DNA of 64,000 nt from Dioscorea cayenensis subsp. rotundata (GCF_009730915.1 NC_052479.1:29823610-29887609); one strand, 5' to 3'; counted from the first letter of the stretch, positions 12,940 through 25,797 are shown. Notes: generated from the sequence alone by a model not told the origin. A program made the numbers and translations.

Positions 12940-13159
12940 ACATATAATAAAAGGAAAAAAAGACACTATAATTAGGTAAAGTTATAATATGAAAAATATC
13001 TTTTTGCATGCATTCATCATATGATCATAAGGTATCATGACATAGCTTAAGTATTATTATAATTTTAACATTCTTAGTTTCTTACTCAAATAAAAAACAC
13101 AAATATAAGAGATATAAAAACATTGCAAGAAAATAATTATATATATATATATATATAAG

Positions 13160-13310
13160 ACATATGCGGACATTTGCAAAGGAAAAAAAAAAACAAAAGG
13201 ATGGGTGGGGGTTAGGTTTAGGGTTTTAGAGAAAGAGGGGTGAGCTATTAGATGGTCATCTAAGGACCCCAAGCAGAAGACGCCCCTGAGATGATGGTGG
13301 TCTAATATAA
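13160..13310. other. Small insertion downstream of copy C
   Basis: About 150 bp directly downstream of the copy C stop region, with GGGTTAGGTTTAGGG-like sequence, has no counterpart in units A or B. Origin unknown. Confidence 0.35.
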
Positions 13311-14068
13311 TATATATATCTCTAAACTAACTTAGAAAGTACAACCTTGAGTTAGCGAGTGCATGCAAAAGGTTTAGCCATAAAGAGACTATGTTCCTCT
13401 TCAGAGAGGTTCACCAGCTCTTCACCGGCGGGCAAGGTCCACGTAAATGCATGCAAAACCCTAGCCAACAGCATGTACGTCATCATCGTCCCTAACTGCG
13501 CTCCTATGCATCCTCTCCGGCCAGCGGAGAACGATATGAAACGGAGATCTGTCTCAGCTAGCTCCACATTCTTCTCAATAAGGTGCCTGTCAGGGTTGAA
13601 CCTCATTGGATCTTCCCAAACTTTAGGGTTCCGGCCAAGTCCTACACGGCTTAGGAGGACCTGGCTGCCCTTGGGAATGAAGAATCCAGCGACAGTGGTG
13701 TCGGTGAAGGAGACGTGGGGTAGGTTGAAGGGGGCAACGGGGTGAAGGCGAAGGGCTTCACGGGCACATGCCTTTAGGTAGGGGAGGTTTGGGAAGTCAG
13801 ACTCTTCGACTAGGCGGTGAGGGCCGACGACATGGTTGAGCTCGTCGATTGCTTTCCGGAGAATGTCTGGCTGGTTGAGCATCTCAGCCATCACCCATTC
13901 CACTGTGTTTGAGGGGTTGTCCACTGTTGCAAAGATGAGTTCCTGTATGCAGAGCCATGCACGTAACAGGAGCTTATTTTTGGTTAGGGTAATTAGGGTT
14001 TAAGTTCCATGTATAGAAGCACTCCTTAATTTATTATAAGTGTTTAATTTAGGATTAGAGTTTTTACT

Positions 14069-14080
<12 letters not shown>

Positions 14081-14108
<28 letters not shown>
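14081..14108. repeat. TA microsatellite in intron 2 of copy C
   Basis: Uninterrupted TA dinucleotide run. Copies A and B have shorter runs at about the same intron position (6523-6536 and 30593-30606). Confidence 0.85.
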
Positions 14109-14113
<5 letters not shown>

Positions 14114-15069
14114 AAGTAATCTTATATCAAATGTTTAATTAATTAGGTTAGGGGTTTAATTATGTATACATATATAAGGGCCAGAGTTTTGAATTCTATA
14201 TATATGTTTGCATGTGTATAAGACTATAAGTACACCTTTTACAAATGTTTACTTTGGCATTAAGGTCAAATTGTATAGTGTTTAATTAATTAATTAATTA
14301 TAGTGCTTGAGTTTAGGATCTGGGTTAGTGTTTATATATAGTTTAAGTTTTTGTTTATAGATGAGCCTATATATTTGTGTTTAGTTAGGTTTAGAGTTTT
14401 TTCAGAAATTTTTTGTAAATTTTATAGAAAAAAATTTAATGATTCCAAAAATTCTGATAGAATCATGTGCTTAAAAAAATAAAAATAATATATGAAAACA
14501 AACTCACGGCAGCTTGAGCTTTTAATCTCTTCCATGGTCAAGAGAGGCTTCCCTTTATCATCTTTTGAGAGAAATGAACACATCAAGGATATCCTCCGGC
14601 TCATCATCAACACCACCATCGGTCCTCCATCGTCGCATTCTTTCTTCGATGATAGGATCATGATACTTATTGATCACTTTTTATCGCCTTTTTTTCATTA
14701 CTCTTTCATGACCATCTATATCCAAAGTTCTCAAACTTGGCATGAAATCTGATGCACAAAAGGCATAGATCAATGAGAGCACTGTGAATGCAGCCTCTAC
14801 ATGCTCTATCTCTTCCGGGCCGGGCCCTGGCCCTCCATCTTTCGCTCCCATTCCAAAAATGCCGACACCCAAAAAAATCATCCTCCTTATGATATTTCCA
14901 CTATAATACCTTGAGAAATAAAATTAAAAATGGCTCATGTGATAATGGAGTCATAAATAGAGAGGAACTGATAAGAAGAAAAAAATAAAAATAAAAAAAT
15001 ACTTCACTGTACTTAACACTAAGACTAGTGATTTTATATACTAAATATAAAATCTTAACTAATTAATAA

Positions 15070-15960
15070 TACTTTATCTGGAAGTACTTTCACAAAATTA
15101 CACTTGATCATTCAAATCTTTGGCCGACCTCGCTCATTTATATATTACCCCCAATGGACAGTGGTAGTACTACTTCTCTGCTAGTCGTTTTTTATGATGG
15201 AATGAATCTAGCTAGGAAATAATCTTCATGGTTCCTTCTTCAAAAAGAATGGCTAGATTTCATTTTGGAGTGAGAGCTAGTTGGTAAACAAAAAGGGTAT
15301 TTGGCAGGACACGGATTGGGTGACATCCGTTCAATTATCACCACCAGGTTTAGGCTTTCAGGAAACAAGAGAAAGCTCAGAAGCAAGATGGAGAATGAGA
15401 AAGCTAGAGTAACTTAAAAGAGCATCTAGGGTTTTCTGCTGAGAGTTTTATAAGGTTAGAGATAATCAATGGTTATAAAAGGATATGTTGGGGAAGATCA
15501 ATAGTTCAAGGAAAATGAAGTCATCTCACTTGGTTACAGAACAAAGTTATTCCCTGGTCTTCCCCTATCATAATCTATACGTATCCCCTAATCATAACAT
15601 AAAAAAAAATAACGACATCATATGGGAACACGTGTTAGGCTGTGATAGGGAAGGACTAGGGAATAACCCCGATTCTATAACCGTGCAATATGACTTCAAG
15701 AAAAATATGACCATTGAGAGTCGGTCTAGTATCGATCAGCAGACACACATGTGTTGTAAAAACCAAGCTTAATCTCTAAAAAAACACTTTTTAAAGATAA
15801 TAGAACAAGAAGTGTATATAAGGTGGAGAAAACTCTTCTTATTACCGGATATAGGACTAAATTATTCTTATACTAGAGTTGGGTGCATAAGATCATGTGG
15901 TCTCGGGTTGGCCCATATCGAACAATTTTTGGCTATATAATAAGACTTAGTTATATTTTG
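15070..15960. other. Extra DNA in intron 1 of copy C
   Basis: Intron 1 is about 265 bp in copy A but about 1.1 kb here. The extra DNA is more GC-balanced than its surroundings and has one 95-codon open frame (15485-15772) with no recognisable domain. It is probably an insertion; no terminal repeats or target duplication were identified. Confidence 0.4.
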
Positions 15961-16359
15961 ATGTTTATATAGTTCTTTTAAGACATATATGAAGATAACA
16001 AATATATATTTCAATAATACCTAAGAGCCTTTCTAACATCGATCACTTCACTAGCTTTACTTTGATATAGAATGTACCGAACAAGGTTATCGACCTCCTC
16101 GCCCGCAGTAATTTCGCCATGCTTTGGAATCTTTTATGGTTGATAACCTCCGAGGCAATCACTCGGGCGCATCTTCTTCCACCGATCACCCCATGGAGCA
16201 ATGACAAAGAGAGAGGAAACCCCTACCAGAGTATTCGGTAGCCATTGTTATCGGCCGGGAGGCGAAGATAGAGTCATTCTTCTTTATAAAATCACGGGCA
16301 AACTCCGGTGAGTTAACAACAATAACATGGACATTTCCTAGGAGGATGCAGGTAATGTC

Positions 16360-16364
16360 CTTGC
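16360..16364. repeat. Target site duplication (left), CTTGC
   Basis: CTTGC directly precedes the 5' LTR and recurs at 22267-22271 after the 3' LTR. With the element and one copy removed, the CYP79 exon 1 sequence matches copies A and B across the join. Confidence 0.9.
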
Positions 16365-17015
16365 TGTAATGAAGGAAAATAAAGCGCCAAGGCAGTTAGT
16401 ATTTGAACAAGGGCAAGCACAGAGGAGCATGGATGCTGAATCAGAAGTACCAGTTATGACAGAGAAGACACATGCTTTTTAACTCGTGGAGGATGGTGGG
16501 ATGATAGCGTAGGGAGTAATAGAAAACGGATGGAGAGCACGCGCTTAAAGGGTTTTGTTAACCCGTGACAATGTGGGCCAAATGGGAAGAGAAAAGGACG
16601 CAGGGACAAATGGTAGTGGTGGGGGCTGAATGGGAAGGGAATAAGAGGAAAGGAAGAAGACGAGAGAAGGGCATGAAAAGAAGTGAAATCAAGTGGCCTG
16701 TGAACATCCCTCGGGAGGAGATTTCAGGTGAATGTTTCAGGAGGGAACTCATCCCATTCTATTTTTGGTTTGCATATTGTATGTTGTATGTTTTTATGTT
16801 TTTGGGAGTGATTATGGCTGCGAAGCTGTAATGTTGCTTGTCTAGCTAATATTGTGTTATTATGAAGTCTTAAGTGTGACTGAAGTCACTGGATCTCTGC
16901 TTTTTTTGTTGTGCTAACGGAGGACTTGGAGATCTATGGAATGAAAATTCAATCTCTTCTGTATAAATCTGGAATTTCTGAATCAAGTTGTGAATTGCTA
17001 TTTTAATTCATAACA
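16365..17015 (+). repeat. 5' LTR
   Basis: 651 bp, TG...CA ends, near-identical to 21618-22266. The first ~200 bp match the coding tail of the pol frame found in the 3' LTR, here with several indels. Confidence 0.92.
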
Positions 17016-17036
17016 AATTTGGTGCTTTCATTGAGT
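17016..17036 (+). other. Primer-binding-site region
   Basis: The bases immediately after the 5' LTR contain TTTGGTGCTTTCATTGAG. This is the expected position for the tRNA primer site; the tRNA was not identified. Confidence 0.45.
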
Positions 17037-17046
17037 TTCTCTCATC

Positions 17047-19218
17047 ATGGCTGACAACACTCGCATGAAAGAGATGGCGGCCAAAATTGATACCCTCTTT
17101 GCCTTACTGGATCAGCGAGAGGAAAAAATGATCGCAGCCCTTGACCAACGGGATGAAAAATTCAAGTTGTTGGAGCAGTCCCTTCTGCAGATGACCAAAT
17201 GCATGGAAGCTTTGCAGGTTGCAATTTCTACATCTGCACCAACTCCTTCACAACCATTACCACTTGACCAAGCCGACGATTCCTCTGATAAGCAATTGGT
17301 ACCTTTCTATCCTCGGTCTGTTCGAATGGAATTTCCACACTTTCAAGGAGGTGATGATGTCCTCAACTGGATTTTTAAAGCTGAGCAATTTTTCAGCTAT
17401 TATGGTGTTTCTGATAAATATAGGCTGGAAATCGCATCTATCCATTTTGATGGCCCCGTCGTTCCATGGTTTCAGATGCTGGTGAAAACTAAGACTCTTA
17501 CTTCTTGGGCAGCATTAGTAGAAAACTTACAAGAGGACTATGGCCCCTCAGCGCTTGAGAGTCCTGAATATTCACTCTTCAAACTCACCCAAGAGGATTC
17601 TGTCAACAATTATTACTCCAATTTCATTAATTTGGCTAATCGTGTCGAAGGAGTAGCACCAAAAGCATTACTAGCATGTTTCATTAGTGGTCTCAAAAAG
17701 GAACTTCAAAGGGATATTATTCCTTGGAAGCCTGATACCATTCCAAAAGCAGCAGCCTTAGCAAGATTATTTGAAGACCGATATCCCTCGGTGCCTTTCA
17801 AACACACCAGGAAACCACAATTCTCTCCAGACATTCATTCCCCTTTTTCTAGTGGGAGGATCGGTTTTCAACACCCCAAGAATTACATTGCGAAGACATC
17901 TACATCAAATGATTCAGGGGCATCTACCTCAGGCACCACTTCTTCTCCTTATAAAAGAATTACTTTCAATGAAATGCAAGTCAGGAAGGCTAAAGGGCTT
18001 TGCTTTAACTGTGAAGAAAAATACTCTCCTTCTCACAAGTGTGCTAACAAGCAGCTGTTATTACTCCAATGGGAGGAAGGACCACCTGTTTCTCCAGAAC
18101 AGAATGATACTGAATTTCTTGTGGAGATGAAGGAAGAACAGCCTGAAGAGGAATCCATTTCCAAACTGTCTCTCAATGCTATGAATAGTTCTCAGTTGTC
18201 TGGAACCATGAGGTTCATTGGCTCCATTCATGGCCATCCAATTTCTATTCTCTTAGATGGAGGCAGCGATGACAACTTTATTCAACCTCGGGTTGCCAAG
18301 TTCTTGAATTTACAAGTGCAACCAGCACATCCTATTAAAGTTCTTGTAGGTGATGGCAATGCCTTACAAGTGGAAGGATCCATTGAAGATCTGCGAGTCA
18401 CTATCCAAGGTCATCAATTGCAAATTCCAGTTTATCTTCTTCCAATTGCAGGTGCTGAATTGATTCTCGGGGCCGCTTGGTTGGCGACCCTAGGCCCTCA
18501 TATGGTGGATTACCAATCAAAATCCATTCAATTTTATTGCAATCAAGCTTTTATCACCTTGCATGGAGAAACACATTCCGGACCCCAGCAGACCTCTATT
18601 CATCAACTCCATCGACTATGCACTACCAATGCCATCTCCGAATGCTATACTTTGACTAACATCTCTGCAACCAACTCTATTCACAAGACTACATCAGTGC
18701 CTTCTTCTCTTCTATCTCCAGCACAGGACTTAGAATTTTCTGCAGATATGCCTCAGGATTTACAACAGTTGCTAGTGAAGTATCAACAAATTTTTTCTCT
18801 TCCAAGAGGTCTTCCTCCATCCCGAGTGTTTGATCATCGAATTGAACTACAACCTGAGGCAGCCCCAGTTAAAGTGAAGCCGTACAGGTATCCCCATAGC
18901 CAAAAAACAGAAATTGAATTACAGGTGCAAACGATGTTGGCAGAAGGTCTCATTGAACATAGCACCAGCCCGTTTTCTTCACCAGTACTCCTGGTTAAAA
19001 AAAAAGATGGTTCCTGGCGTTTCTGCACTGACTATAGAGCCTTAAATGCTATAACCATCAAGGATGCATTTCCAATCCCCACTGTGGATGAACTCTTGGA
19101 TGAATTGGGAGGTGCTACAGTTTTTTCAAAATTAGATCTCAGATCGGGCTATCATCAAGTTCTTTTACACCCAAGTGACAAGCATAAAACAGCCTTTTCA
19201 GTACTCATCATGGCCACT
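17047..19218 (+). CDS. Retrotransposon gag-protease-RT polyprotein, intact first part
   Basis: An ATG at 17047, just past the LTR, opens a long frame reading capsid-type gag (about residues 1-310), a zinc knuckle CFNCEEKYSPSHKC (about residue 320), an aspartic protease with the ILLDGGSDDNF active-site region (about residue 410), a linker, and reverse transcriptase from about residue 590. RT motifs include LVKKKDGSWRFCTDYRALN and FSKLDLRSGYHQ. The element copies its own RNA. The frame leaves the RT near 19200, inside the TAF...H/GHY region, and continues out of frame to a stop at 19329. The coding stretch before that is free of breaks, unlike what follows. Confidence 0.9.
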
Positions 19219-21822
19219 ATCAATGGTTGGTGTTACCATTTGGGCTCTCTAATGCTCCGCCACCTTTCAAGCACTCATGAATCGCATTTTTCAGTTTGCA
19301 CTAAGGCGGTATGTCTTGATATTTTTTGATGACATTTTGGTTTACAGTGTTGATTGGGATAATCACCTCCAACATCTTGAGACAGTGTTACTCACTCTTC
19401 AACAACACCAACTCTATGCTAAATATTCTAAGTGTCTGCTTTTGGACCCTCTCGCATTGAGTATTTAGGCCATGTTGTGTCTCGCCTCGGGGGTTCATAT
19501 GGACCAAAACTAAAATTGTCGCTATTTTTAAACCCGGCCTATTCCTACCAATCTCAAACAATTACGGGATTTCTAGGGATCGATGGCTATTATCGCAGGT
19601 TCATACATCATTATGCTTCAATAGCCCACCCTCTTACTGAATTACTCAAAAAAGACTCATTCAATTGGTCTCCTAAGAGTCATGAAGCTTTTCAAAAACT
19701 TAAACAGGTAATAGTGATCGCCTCCCTGCTTTTACAATTACCCGATTTTTTTCTCACCCTTTATCCCGGAGACCGATGCTTCGGTTTGGGTATAGGAGCT
19801 ATTTTTGATCCGTAACAATCACCCAATTGCATATTTTTTTCTAAGAAGTTAACTCCTAGCATGCGTAAACAATCAAAGATATGTTCGAGAGCTCTATGCG
19901 AGCTATCGAATCGAGCTACTCAAGTTCCGAGATTACTTATTGGGTAATACATTTACTATAAAGACTGATCAAGAGGCTCTCAAACATTTGTCTCATCAAA
20001 CAATTCAAACCCCGAACAACAAATACGGTTACCTAAATTACTCGGGTATGATTTTCACATTGAGTATAAACCTGGCAAGGAGAATATGGGTGCAGATTCA
20101 CTGTCTCGGAGTTTCTGTATGGCCTTTTCATCAATCCATTGCCAATTATTGCCTCACTTACAACATCTCCAAGCACAAGATCCAATGGGTGCTGAATTGC
20201 TCAAGTCATTCTGGAATAACTCATATGGTGATCAAGTATTTTTCCTGCAAAAAAACAATTTGTTATACCCGAAAGGGAAAAAAACTGGGTTCTAAAGTCT
20301 ATGGATATCATACAACAATTGCTTACTGAGTTTCACTGCCTCCCCAATAGGTGGCCACGCGGGTTATTACTGAACTTATGCCGAGTTATCTTCCCAATTC
20401 TATTGGAAAGGCATGAGAGCTGATGTTAAATCTTTTGTGGCAGCTTGCGATACATGTCAGAAGGCCAAATCTACTCACACTCATCCCGGTGGTCTGCTAC
20501 AACCTCTTCCCATTCCTCAGCAAATCTGGGAAGACATATCCATGGACTTTATCACAGCACTTCCACTGTCCAAGGGGTACACAGTCATCCTAGTGGTCGT
20601 GGATAGACTCTCTAAGTTTGGCCACTTCATTCCTCTCAAGACTGACTTTTCCAGTACTGTGGTCGCAGAGGCCTTCATTAAGAATGTGGTGAAGCTTCAT
20701 GGAATTCCTCGTTCCATCGCTTTCCGACCGAGACAAAACATTCATCGACCCATTTTACGGACCCATTTGTTCAAAAGCCATGGGCACCACTCTATCCATG
20801 TCTTCCGCGTACTCACCCTCAATCCGATGGACAAAACGAAGCACTCAACAAATGTGTGGAATTATACTTACGCTGCTTTGTATCTTCCAGTCCCTAAAGC
20901 CCAGGGTGGATCGGCTTCCATGGGCCCACTGCGTACACTCGCCTTCCATTGCGATGCAGTGTATGACCCCTTTTAAAATTGTTTATGGCAGGGATCCTCC
21001 TCCACTCATTCCTTATGACTCCAATGATAAGGATCTACCACAAATTGCAACACTCCTTCAAACGAAAGAGATCAACTCATCAAGCAATTAAAACAAAATT
21101 TAATACAAGCACAACAACGCATGAAGCACTTTGCTGACAAGAATCGGTCCGAAATTCATTTCACTGCAGGTGACTGGGTCTTGGTCAGACTTCAACCCTA
21201 TCGCCAACATTCCTTGGCTCGGCGAAAGCATCACAAATTGTCCATGAGGTATTTTGGCCCATTTCAAATCATTCAAAAGATCGGCACTGTAGCTTACAAA
21301 CTCCAACTTCCGGAATCAGCAAGAATCCACCCTGTATTTCACGTTTCATTACTCAAGGGGTATAAAGGGGATCCTGTTGCAGCCACTGATCAGCAGCACA
21401 ACCCTCTCTTATTCACTGAATTTGGACCAGTGTTGCAACCATTGAAAGTTCTCAAGCATAGACACATTCTGCGCAAGGGGTCACATATTCCGCAAGCCTT
21501 AGTGCTTTGGACTGGAGACTCTTCGGATACCACTACCTGGGAAGATATTTCTGAATTGCAGTCTAACTATCCCTCCTTAGACCTTGAGGACAAGGTCCAT
21601 TTCAAAGATGGGGGTGTTGTAATGAAGGAAAATAAAGCGCCAAGGCAGTTAGTATTTGAACAAGGGCAAGCACAGAGGAGCATGGATGCTGAATCAGAAG
21701 TACCAGTTATGACAGAGAAGACACATGCTTTTAATCTGGTGGAGGATGGTGGGCTGAGCTGGCGTAGGAGTAATAGAAAACGGATGGAGAGCACGCGCTT
21801 AAAGGGTTTTGTTAACCCGTGA
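19219..21822 (+). pseudogene. Retrotransposon RT-RNase H-integrase-chromodomain, frame-broken, ending in the 3' LTR
   Basis: RT continues in other frames with the catalytic FFDDILVYS motif near 19320, then IEYLGHVVS and the GYYRRFI thumb region. The RNase H region (19750-20100) is badly scrambled. Integrase resumes at 20413 with the ACDTCQKAKS zinc-binding part and WEDISMDFI with the first catalytic Asp; the second Asp region (SDRDKTF) is in a shifted frame at 20725, and the catalytic Glu segment near 20830 is disrupted. From 21121 a clean 233-codon frame gives the GPF-type integrase C-terminus, a chromodomain-like segment (about 21430-21600) and then continues past the 3' LTR start at 21618 to a stop at 21822. 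At least several frameshifts separate these parts. Confidence 0.85.
21604..21617 (+). other. Polypurine tract
   Basis: Purine-rich AAAGATGGGGGTGT lies directly before the 3' LTR start, the expected plus-strand priming site. It is also read as codons of the pol frame. Confidence 0.6.
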
Positions 21823-22266
21823 CAATGTGGGCCAAATGGGAAGAGAAAAGGACGCAGGGACAAATCGTAGTGGTGGGGGGCTGAATGGGAAGGGAATAAG
21901 AGGAAAGGAAGAAGACAGAGAAGGGCATGAAAAGAAGTGAAATCAAGTGGCCTGTGAACATCCCTGGGGAGGAGATTTCAGGTGAATGTTTCAGGAGGGA
22001 ACTCATCCCATTCTATTTTTGGTTTGCATATTGTATGTTGTATGTTTTTATGTTTTTGGGAGTGATTATGGTCGAAAGTCGTAATGTTGCTTGTCTAGCT
22101 AATATTGTGTTATTATGAAGTCTTAAGTGTGATCGAAGTCATCGGATCTCTGCTTTTTGTTGTGCTAACGGAGGACTTGGAGATCTATGGAATGAAAATT
22201 CAATCTCTTCTGTATAAATCTGGAATTTCTGAATCAAGTTGTGAATTGCTATTTTAATTCATAACA
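21618..22266 (+). repeat. 3' LTR
   Basis: 649 bp, TG...CA ends, followed by the second CTTGC. The first 205 bp are coding for the last 67 codons of pol. Confidence 0.92.
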
Positions 22267-22581
22267 CTTGCCTTCAGCTTTTTGAAGTGCCCATCGGAAA
22301 CGTGGTTTCCTCCAAAGCATCATTGGAAGACTTCCAACAATCGGTAAGGCTACTGGACCAGGTGGTAAACGACCACCGCGGCTTTCTTTTTCATGCTTAT
22401 TAAGGTTTTGTGATTTGTAGAGAAGAAAGAAGAAGATCGCAATGACGAGGAAGAGGAAAACAACCGGGAGAACTCCTGCAAGAATGGCTAAGGCAGTAGC
22501 TAAAGGATAGGTGACTGCCATTGAAGAGATCAAAGAATCTATTTGCAATGTTGGAGGTTATAAGAATTATGAGGGTGCATA

Positions 22582-22592
22582 TTTTTATATAT
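22582..22592 (-). promoter_or_regulatory. Putative TATA box of copy C
   Basis: The minus strand reads TATATAAAAAT about 60-70 bp upstream of the ATG at 22521, in the position of CTATAAATA in copies A, B and D. Confidence 0.4.
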
Positions 22593-25500
22593 TGAGTTGC
22601 TGGCTTAGGTTTTGAAAAGATAATTAAGTTAGTTAATTATGAATAAATTAATTAAAGATCATTTTCAACTCAGATATGAACCATATACATACATTTTGAT
22701 ATGGTTCACATATGTTTTTGCTTGTTGATTTTTATAAGTCAAATATTATTTATTTATTTAGTTCACACTGAAATATTTTTTAAACTTCAACTATCAAAAT
22801 GGATATATAATATCCTGAAGTCTTCCAGTGGCAGATCGCATATATGGTGCACTTCAATTAATCTGTTCAAATGGCATGCATATCCCACATGTTGCATGTG
22901 GGACTACAAATTAAAGAGGTACTGTTCAAATATACTTCATATATTAATGCTTGCCCATCTCCGTGTATGATTAAAAAAAGACTTGGATGAACAAATAATT
23001 AAGAAAGACTTGCGGATCACTCAAGAAACAAAAAATAATTAACAAATATTTATTTATTTATTTTTCATATAAAAATGACAAATGTTATCAAGATACAATT
23101 GCATGTATAGATTTGTACCATAGCTTATCGATTAATTCGGATGCATTATAAGTGATAAATGATTAAGAAATGGCTTATGAGAACTATATATGGGTAGATT
23201 AGTTTTATCTTATTAATTTTCTTCTATATTATGAGAATCATTAATTGGCTTAATTTTTTTTACATTTTTTTTTATTAATTTATGAATATAATTATTTGGC
23301 AGTAATTATTTTTCATAGTTTCATAATTGAATCAATAATTGGCACATGCCCTGGAATTGTAGCTTTCCATCACTGGTCATAATTAATTTTCATATTTTCA
23401 TTATTTAAAATAATAGAGAAAGAAAAGAAGTTAAATGTTATTTTTAAATTAGTTTTAAAAAAAGCGACTCATTTTCAAATCAATAATTCAAAGACTAGTT
23501 CATGCAAAGTGACGCTTTAATTATATATTTGTACTTGTGATACCCCTCTATAAAGACATAATTATGTATATTGACTTAGAATAAAATACTAAAATCTTAA
23601 TATAATTGGTTTAATTCAAAAATCACTATCAAAGGTGTTTGGTATTGAAATTAATCAAATATTTCTGAGAATATAATAGAGTGAATGTGTTATTTCCATG
23701 TTAGCATGAAATTTATAAAATTATTCATAGGAATAATATATTCCTTGGTATATATTATTCTCATAACTGATGACTTTCTATATTCCCATGGGGTTAAGTA
23801 TAAAATATTCCCAAGGCGTAAAAATAAACTAATATGAATAAAATAACAAAAAACACTTCTAATTTCTATTCCCACTTCACATCCTCTTTGATTCTATGGC
23901 ATTGGACCTTTATATTTTACATTTTAACTACTTTTGCTTATTTTCTTAAATCATGACTTGGTTTATAATAATAGACTTATTTTTGTCTATTGTTGAATCT
24001 TTTTCACAGTTCAATAAATAATTTGATAAGTGAATAATTTTCCCCCATGTTTAAGAATGTGGTTAGTCAACATATTAACTAATCTATTATGATAATTTGG
24101 ATCGGATTTTATAGTTTTTCTTATGTAATATCTCGAAGGGACATGAGTATGAAAAAAAATTCAAGAATCACTTTTGTTTATGAGGGCCATGTGTTTAAAG
24201 TTTAGTTAATTATGTAGTATTTAATCATTTTAGACGATGCTATCAATTTGAGTGAATTAATTTATTTTTTGGTAATATTGTGTTTATGGGTTATTTTAAT
24301 AAAATTATTTACATTTTTGGAAATCTCGAATCTAAATAAAAAAGGGAATAGAATAATTTTTGTATTAGTAACGTATTCCCAGGCATATTTTTTGTAAATC
24401 AAACAAAAAAAAATTCCTGAGCTTATTATTTTCAGGAATCTATATTCATGAGAATTCACATTCATAAAGGAATATTCAATCCCAAACACCCTCTTAAGTT
24501 TAATCGGTCAAACATGGCTAGCTAATAATACAAAGTACAAACCAGTGAAGAAGTGGCATTTTTTTTTCCGGTTATTTTAACTTTCTTATTAAGCTATATA
24601 TATCGTAATTGAAGCAAATTGGAATAAATTAAGATTTAACTGATAATAAAGTGGTCATAAAGATTCAACATGATTTAAATATTGATAATAAAAAAAATCA
24701 ATACACACAAATCAATATTTTAGTGACATAAAAAATAACTGAAAAACCACTAGTATGCCTAATTCTAGTATTAATAATTCAATGATAACTCACCATAAAG
24801 TACATAAAAAAATCTTACTCTCGCAGTTCTGAACACCCACTGTATACTAGGGCCCATTACTATTTATTGGTCTTAATATAGATCTTTTGTGAGAAGAATA
24901 ATATTTCTTACCCTTTACAATTATATGGTAAGAGACTTATTTTTAAGAGGTTGTTAAATCACTGTAGCAAGCGCATCTTTGTATTTGCTTGTTCTTTTGA
25001 CAGACTTTGTTACCTTTATAAATTTTTTCTTTTAAATTTGACATGCAATGCAATTCCAATTTGATTAAGAGAAATTTAATTACCATTTTCAATAAAAGGC
25101 CATGCACATGAGCATTACTAATTTGTTGTTTGTCTTTAAATAAATTATAAAGTTTGGCAGAAAATTTGTGTGCTTGTTTTTATTCATTTTGACATGTATT
25201 CTTTACATTTTGGACCAAAAAAAAAATAATTATTTTAAATAAATAACCTACATATTAATTGATAGGACATGAAAATAAAAAAAATTTGTGAACAATAATT
25301 ATATAAAAGTATAAATTTTGGTGATGATATTTTTGGTAAATATAAATTGGTTCATTTAGATTAATTTAGAATGTATTTTTTAATAAGTAAAGTTTCTCTT
25401 ATAATTAAATTTAGTGAACCTGCATGTGTTGATGGATTAATATCATAGAAGAATTTCTTACCTCCAAATAATGTAAAGAGTATTTTGGTAGCAATTATTA

Positions 25501-25797
25501 TACTCAAATATTTATTTTTTATACTTGTCAAAAAGCGTTTTTTTTTTTAACATGATGTAGTTTAAAAAAAATCAGTAAAGCTTCTAAAAAAAATAATCTT
25601 TTTAAACAGATTTAGTTTTTTTCGAAATAAATAATCACATTCTACTTACTTAAAATGTTTCTTTTTTAATAAAAATAAGTAGATTTCTTTCCTCATAAAA
25701 TTAATAAATAAATAAGTAGACCCATAGTCGACCCATTAAATGTAAATTATATGGACTTGGGGAAAGCCCAATCATTGGCCTATTAACCATAGCTTCC

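Larger units (their letters stand above)
16365..22266 (+). mobile_element. Ty3/gypsy LTR retrotransposon, chromovirus type
   Basis: Complete element of 5902 bp: 5' LTR 16365-17015, primer-binding region, gag-protease-RT-RNase H-integrase coding, polypurine tract, 3' LTR 21618-22266, flanked by CTTGC. LTRs begin TGTAATG and end TAACA. The zinc-knuckle type, the protease DGGSDDNF motif and a chromodomain-like C-terminus point to the plant chromoviruses (Reina/Tekay-like; exact clade not assignable). The two LTRs differ by roughly a score of small changes by eye, so insertion is fairly recent. Coding is intact for gag to mid-RT and frame-broken from about 19200 to 21100, so it is not autonomous as written. 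It lies antisense to CYP79 copy C. Confidence 0.93.
13352..22521 (-). pseudogene. CYP79-type P450, copy C, exon 1 split by a gypsy element
   Basis: Exon 1 lies in two pieces: 22521-22267 (ATG, membrane anchor, LPPGP hinge, PMMLWRKP block) and 16364-16021 (rest, to the donor after 16021). The retrotransposon 16365-22266 lies between them, with CTTGC duplicated. Exon 2 is 14909-14508. Exon 3 is 13942-13352 and is open for about 197 codons: DNPSNT, EALRLHP, FNPDRH and a heme loop [10 protein letters not shown] with the ligand Cys. An extra A near 13370 changes only the last residues, giving a stop at 13352. Exon 1 has further indels near 16105-16115 and 16165, and exon 2 has several. Intron 1 is about 0.85 kb longer than in A. 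The family call is firm. Antisense insertion of a large element into the coding exon rules out a normal product. Confidence 0.85.
9881..23568. repeat. Tandem unit C (carries CYP79 copy C)
   Basis: Older, more diverged version of unit A. Matching landmarks: the CAATTCCAATTTGAT block (10590 against 3600), the region just downstream of the gene (13020-13145 against 5570-5690), all three exons, and the upstream DNA ending at 23568. After removing the 5.9-kb gypsy insertion the length is about 7.8 kb, comparable with unit A; it has also gained the element at 12375-12939 and extra DNA in intron 1. Confidence 0.65.

Noticed and set aside
12374-12947. Open frames of 66-72 codons with arginine/proline-rich products
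   Set aside because: Overlapping frames caused by the GC-rich arms of a repeat element; no domain and low-complexity composition.
13359-13745. 128-codon plus-strand frame opposite CYP79 copy C
   Set aside because: Antisense shadow of exon 3; similar shadows occur at 29823-30239 and 39914-40222.
15485-15772. 95-codon frame in copy C intron 1
   Set aside because: No recognisable motif, no conservation in the other copies, probably within inserted DNA.
16365-22266. Possibility of an endogenous pararetrovirus
   Set aside because: Clean LTRs, 5-bp target duplication and domain order protease-RT-RNase H-integrase with chromodomain-like end identify a Ty3/gypsy element; no movement or coat protein.
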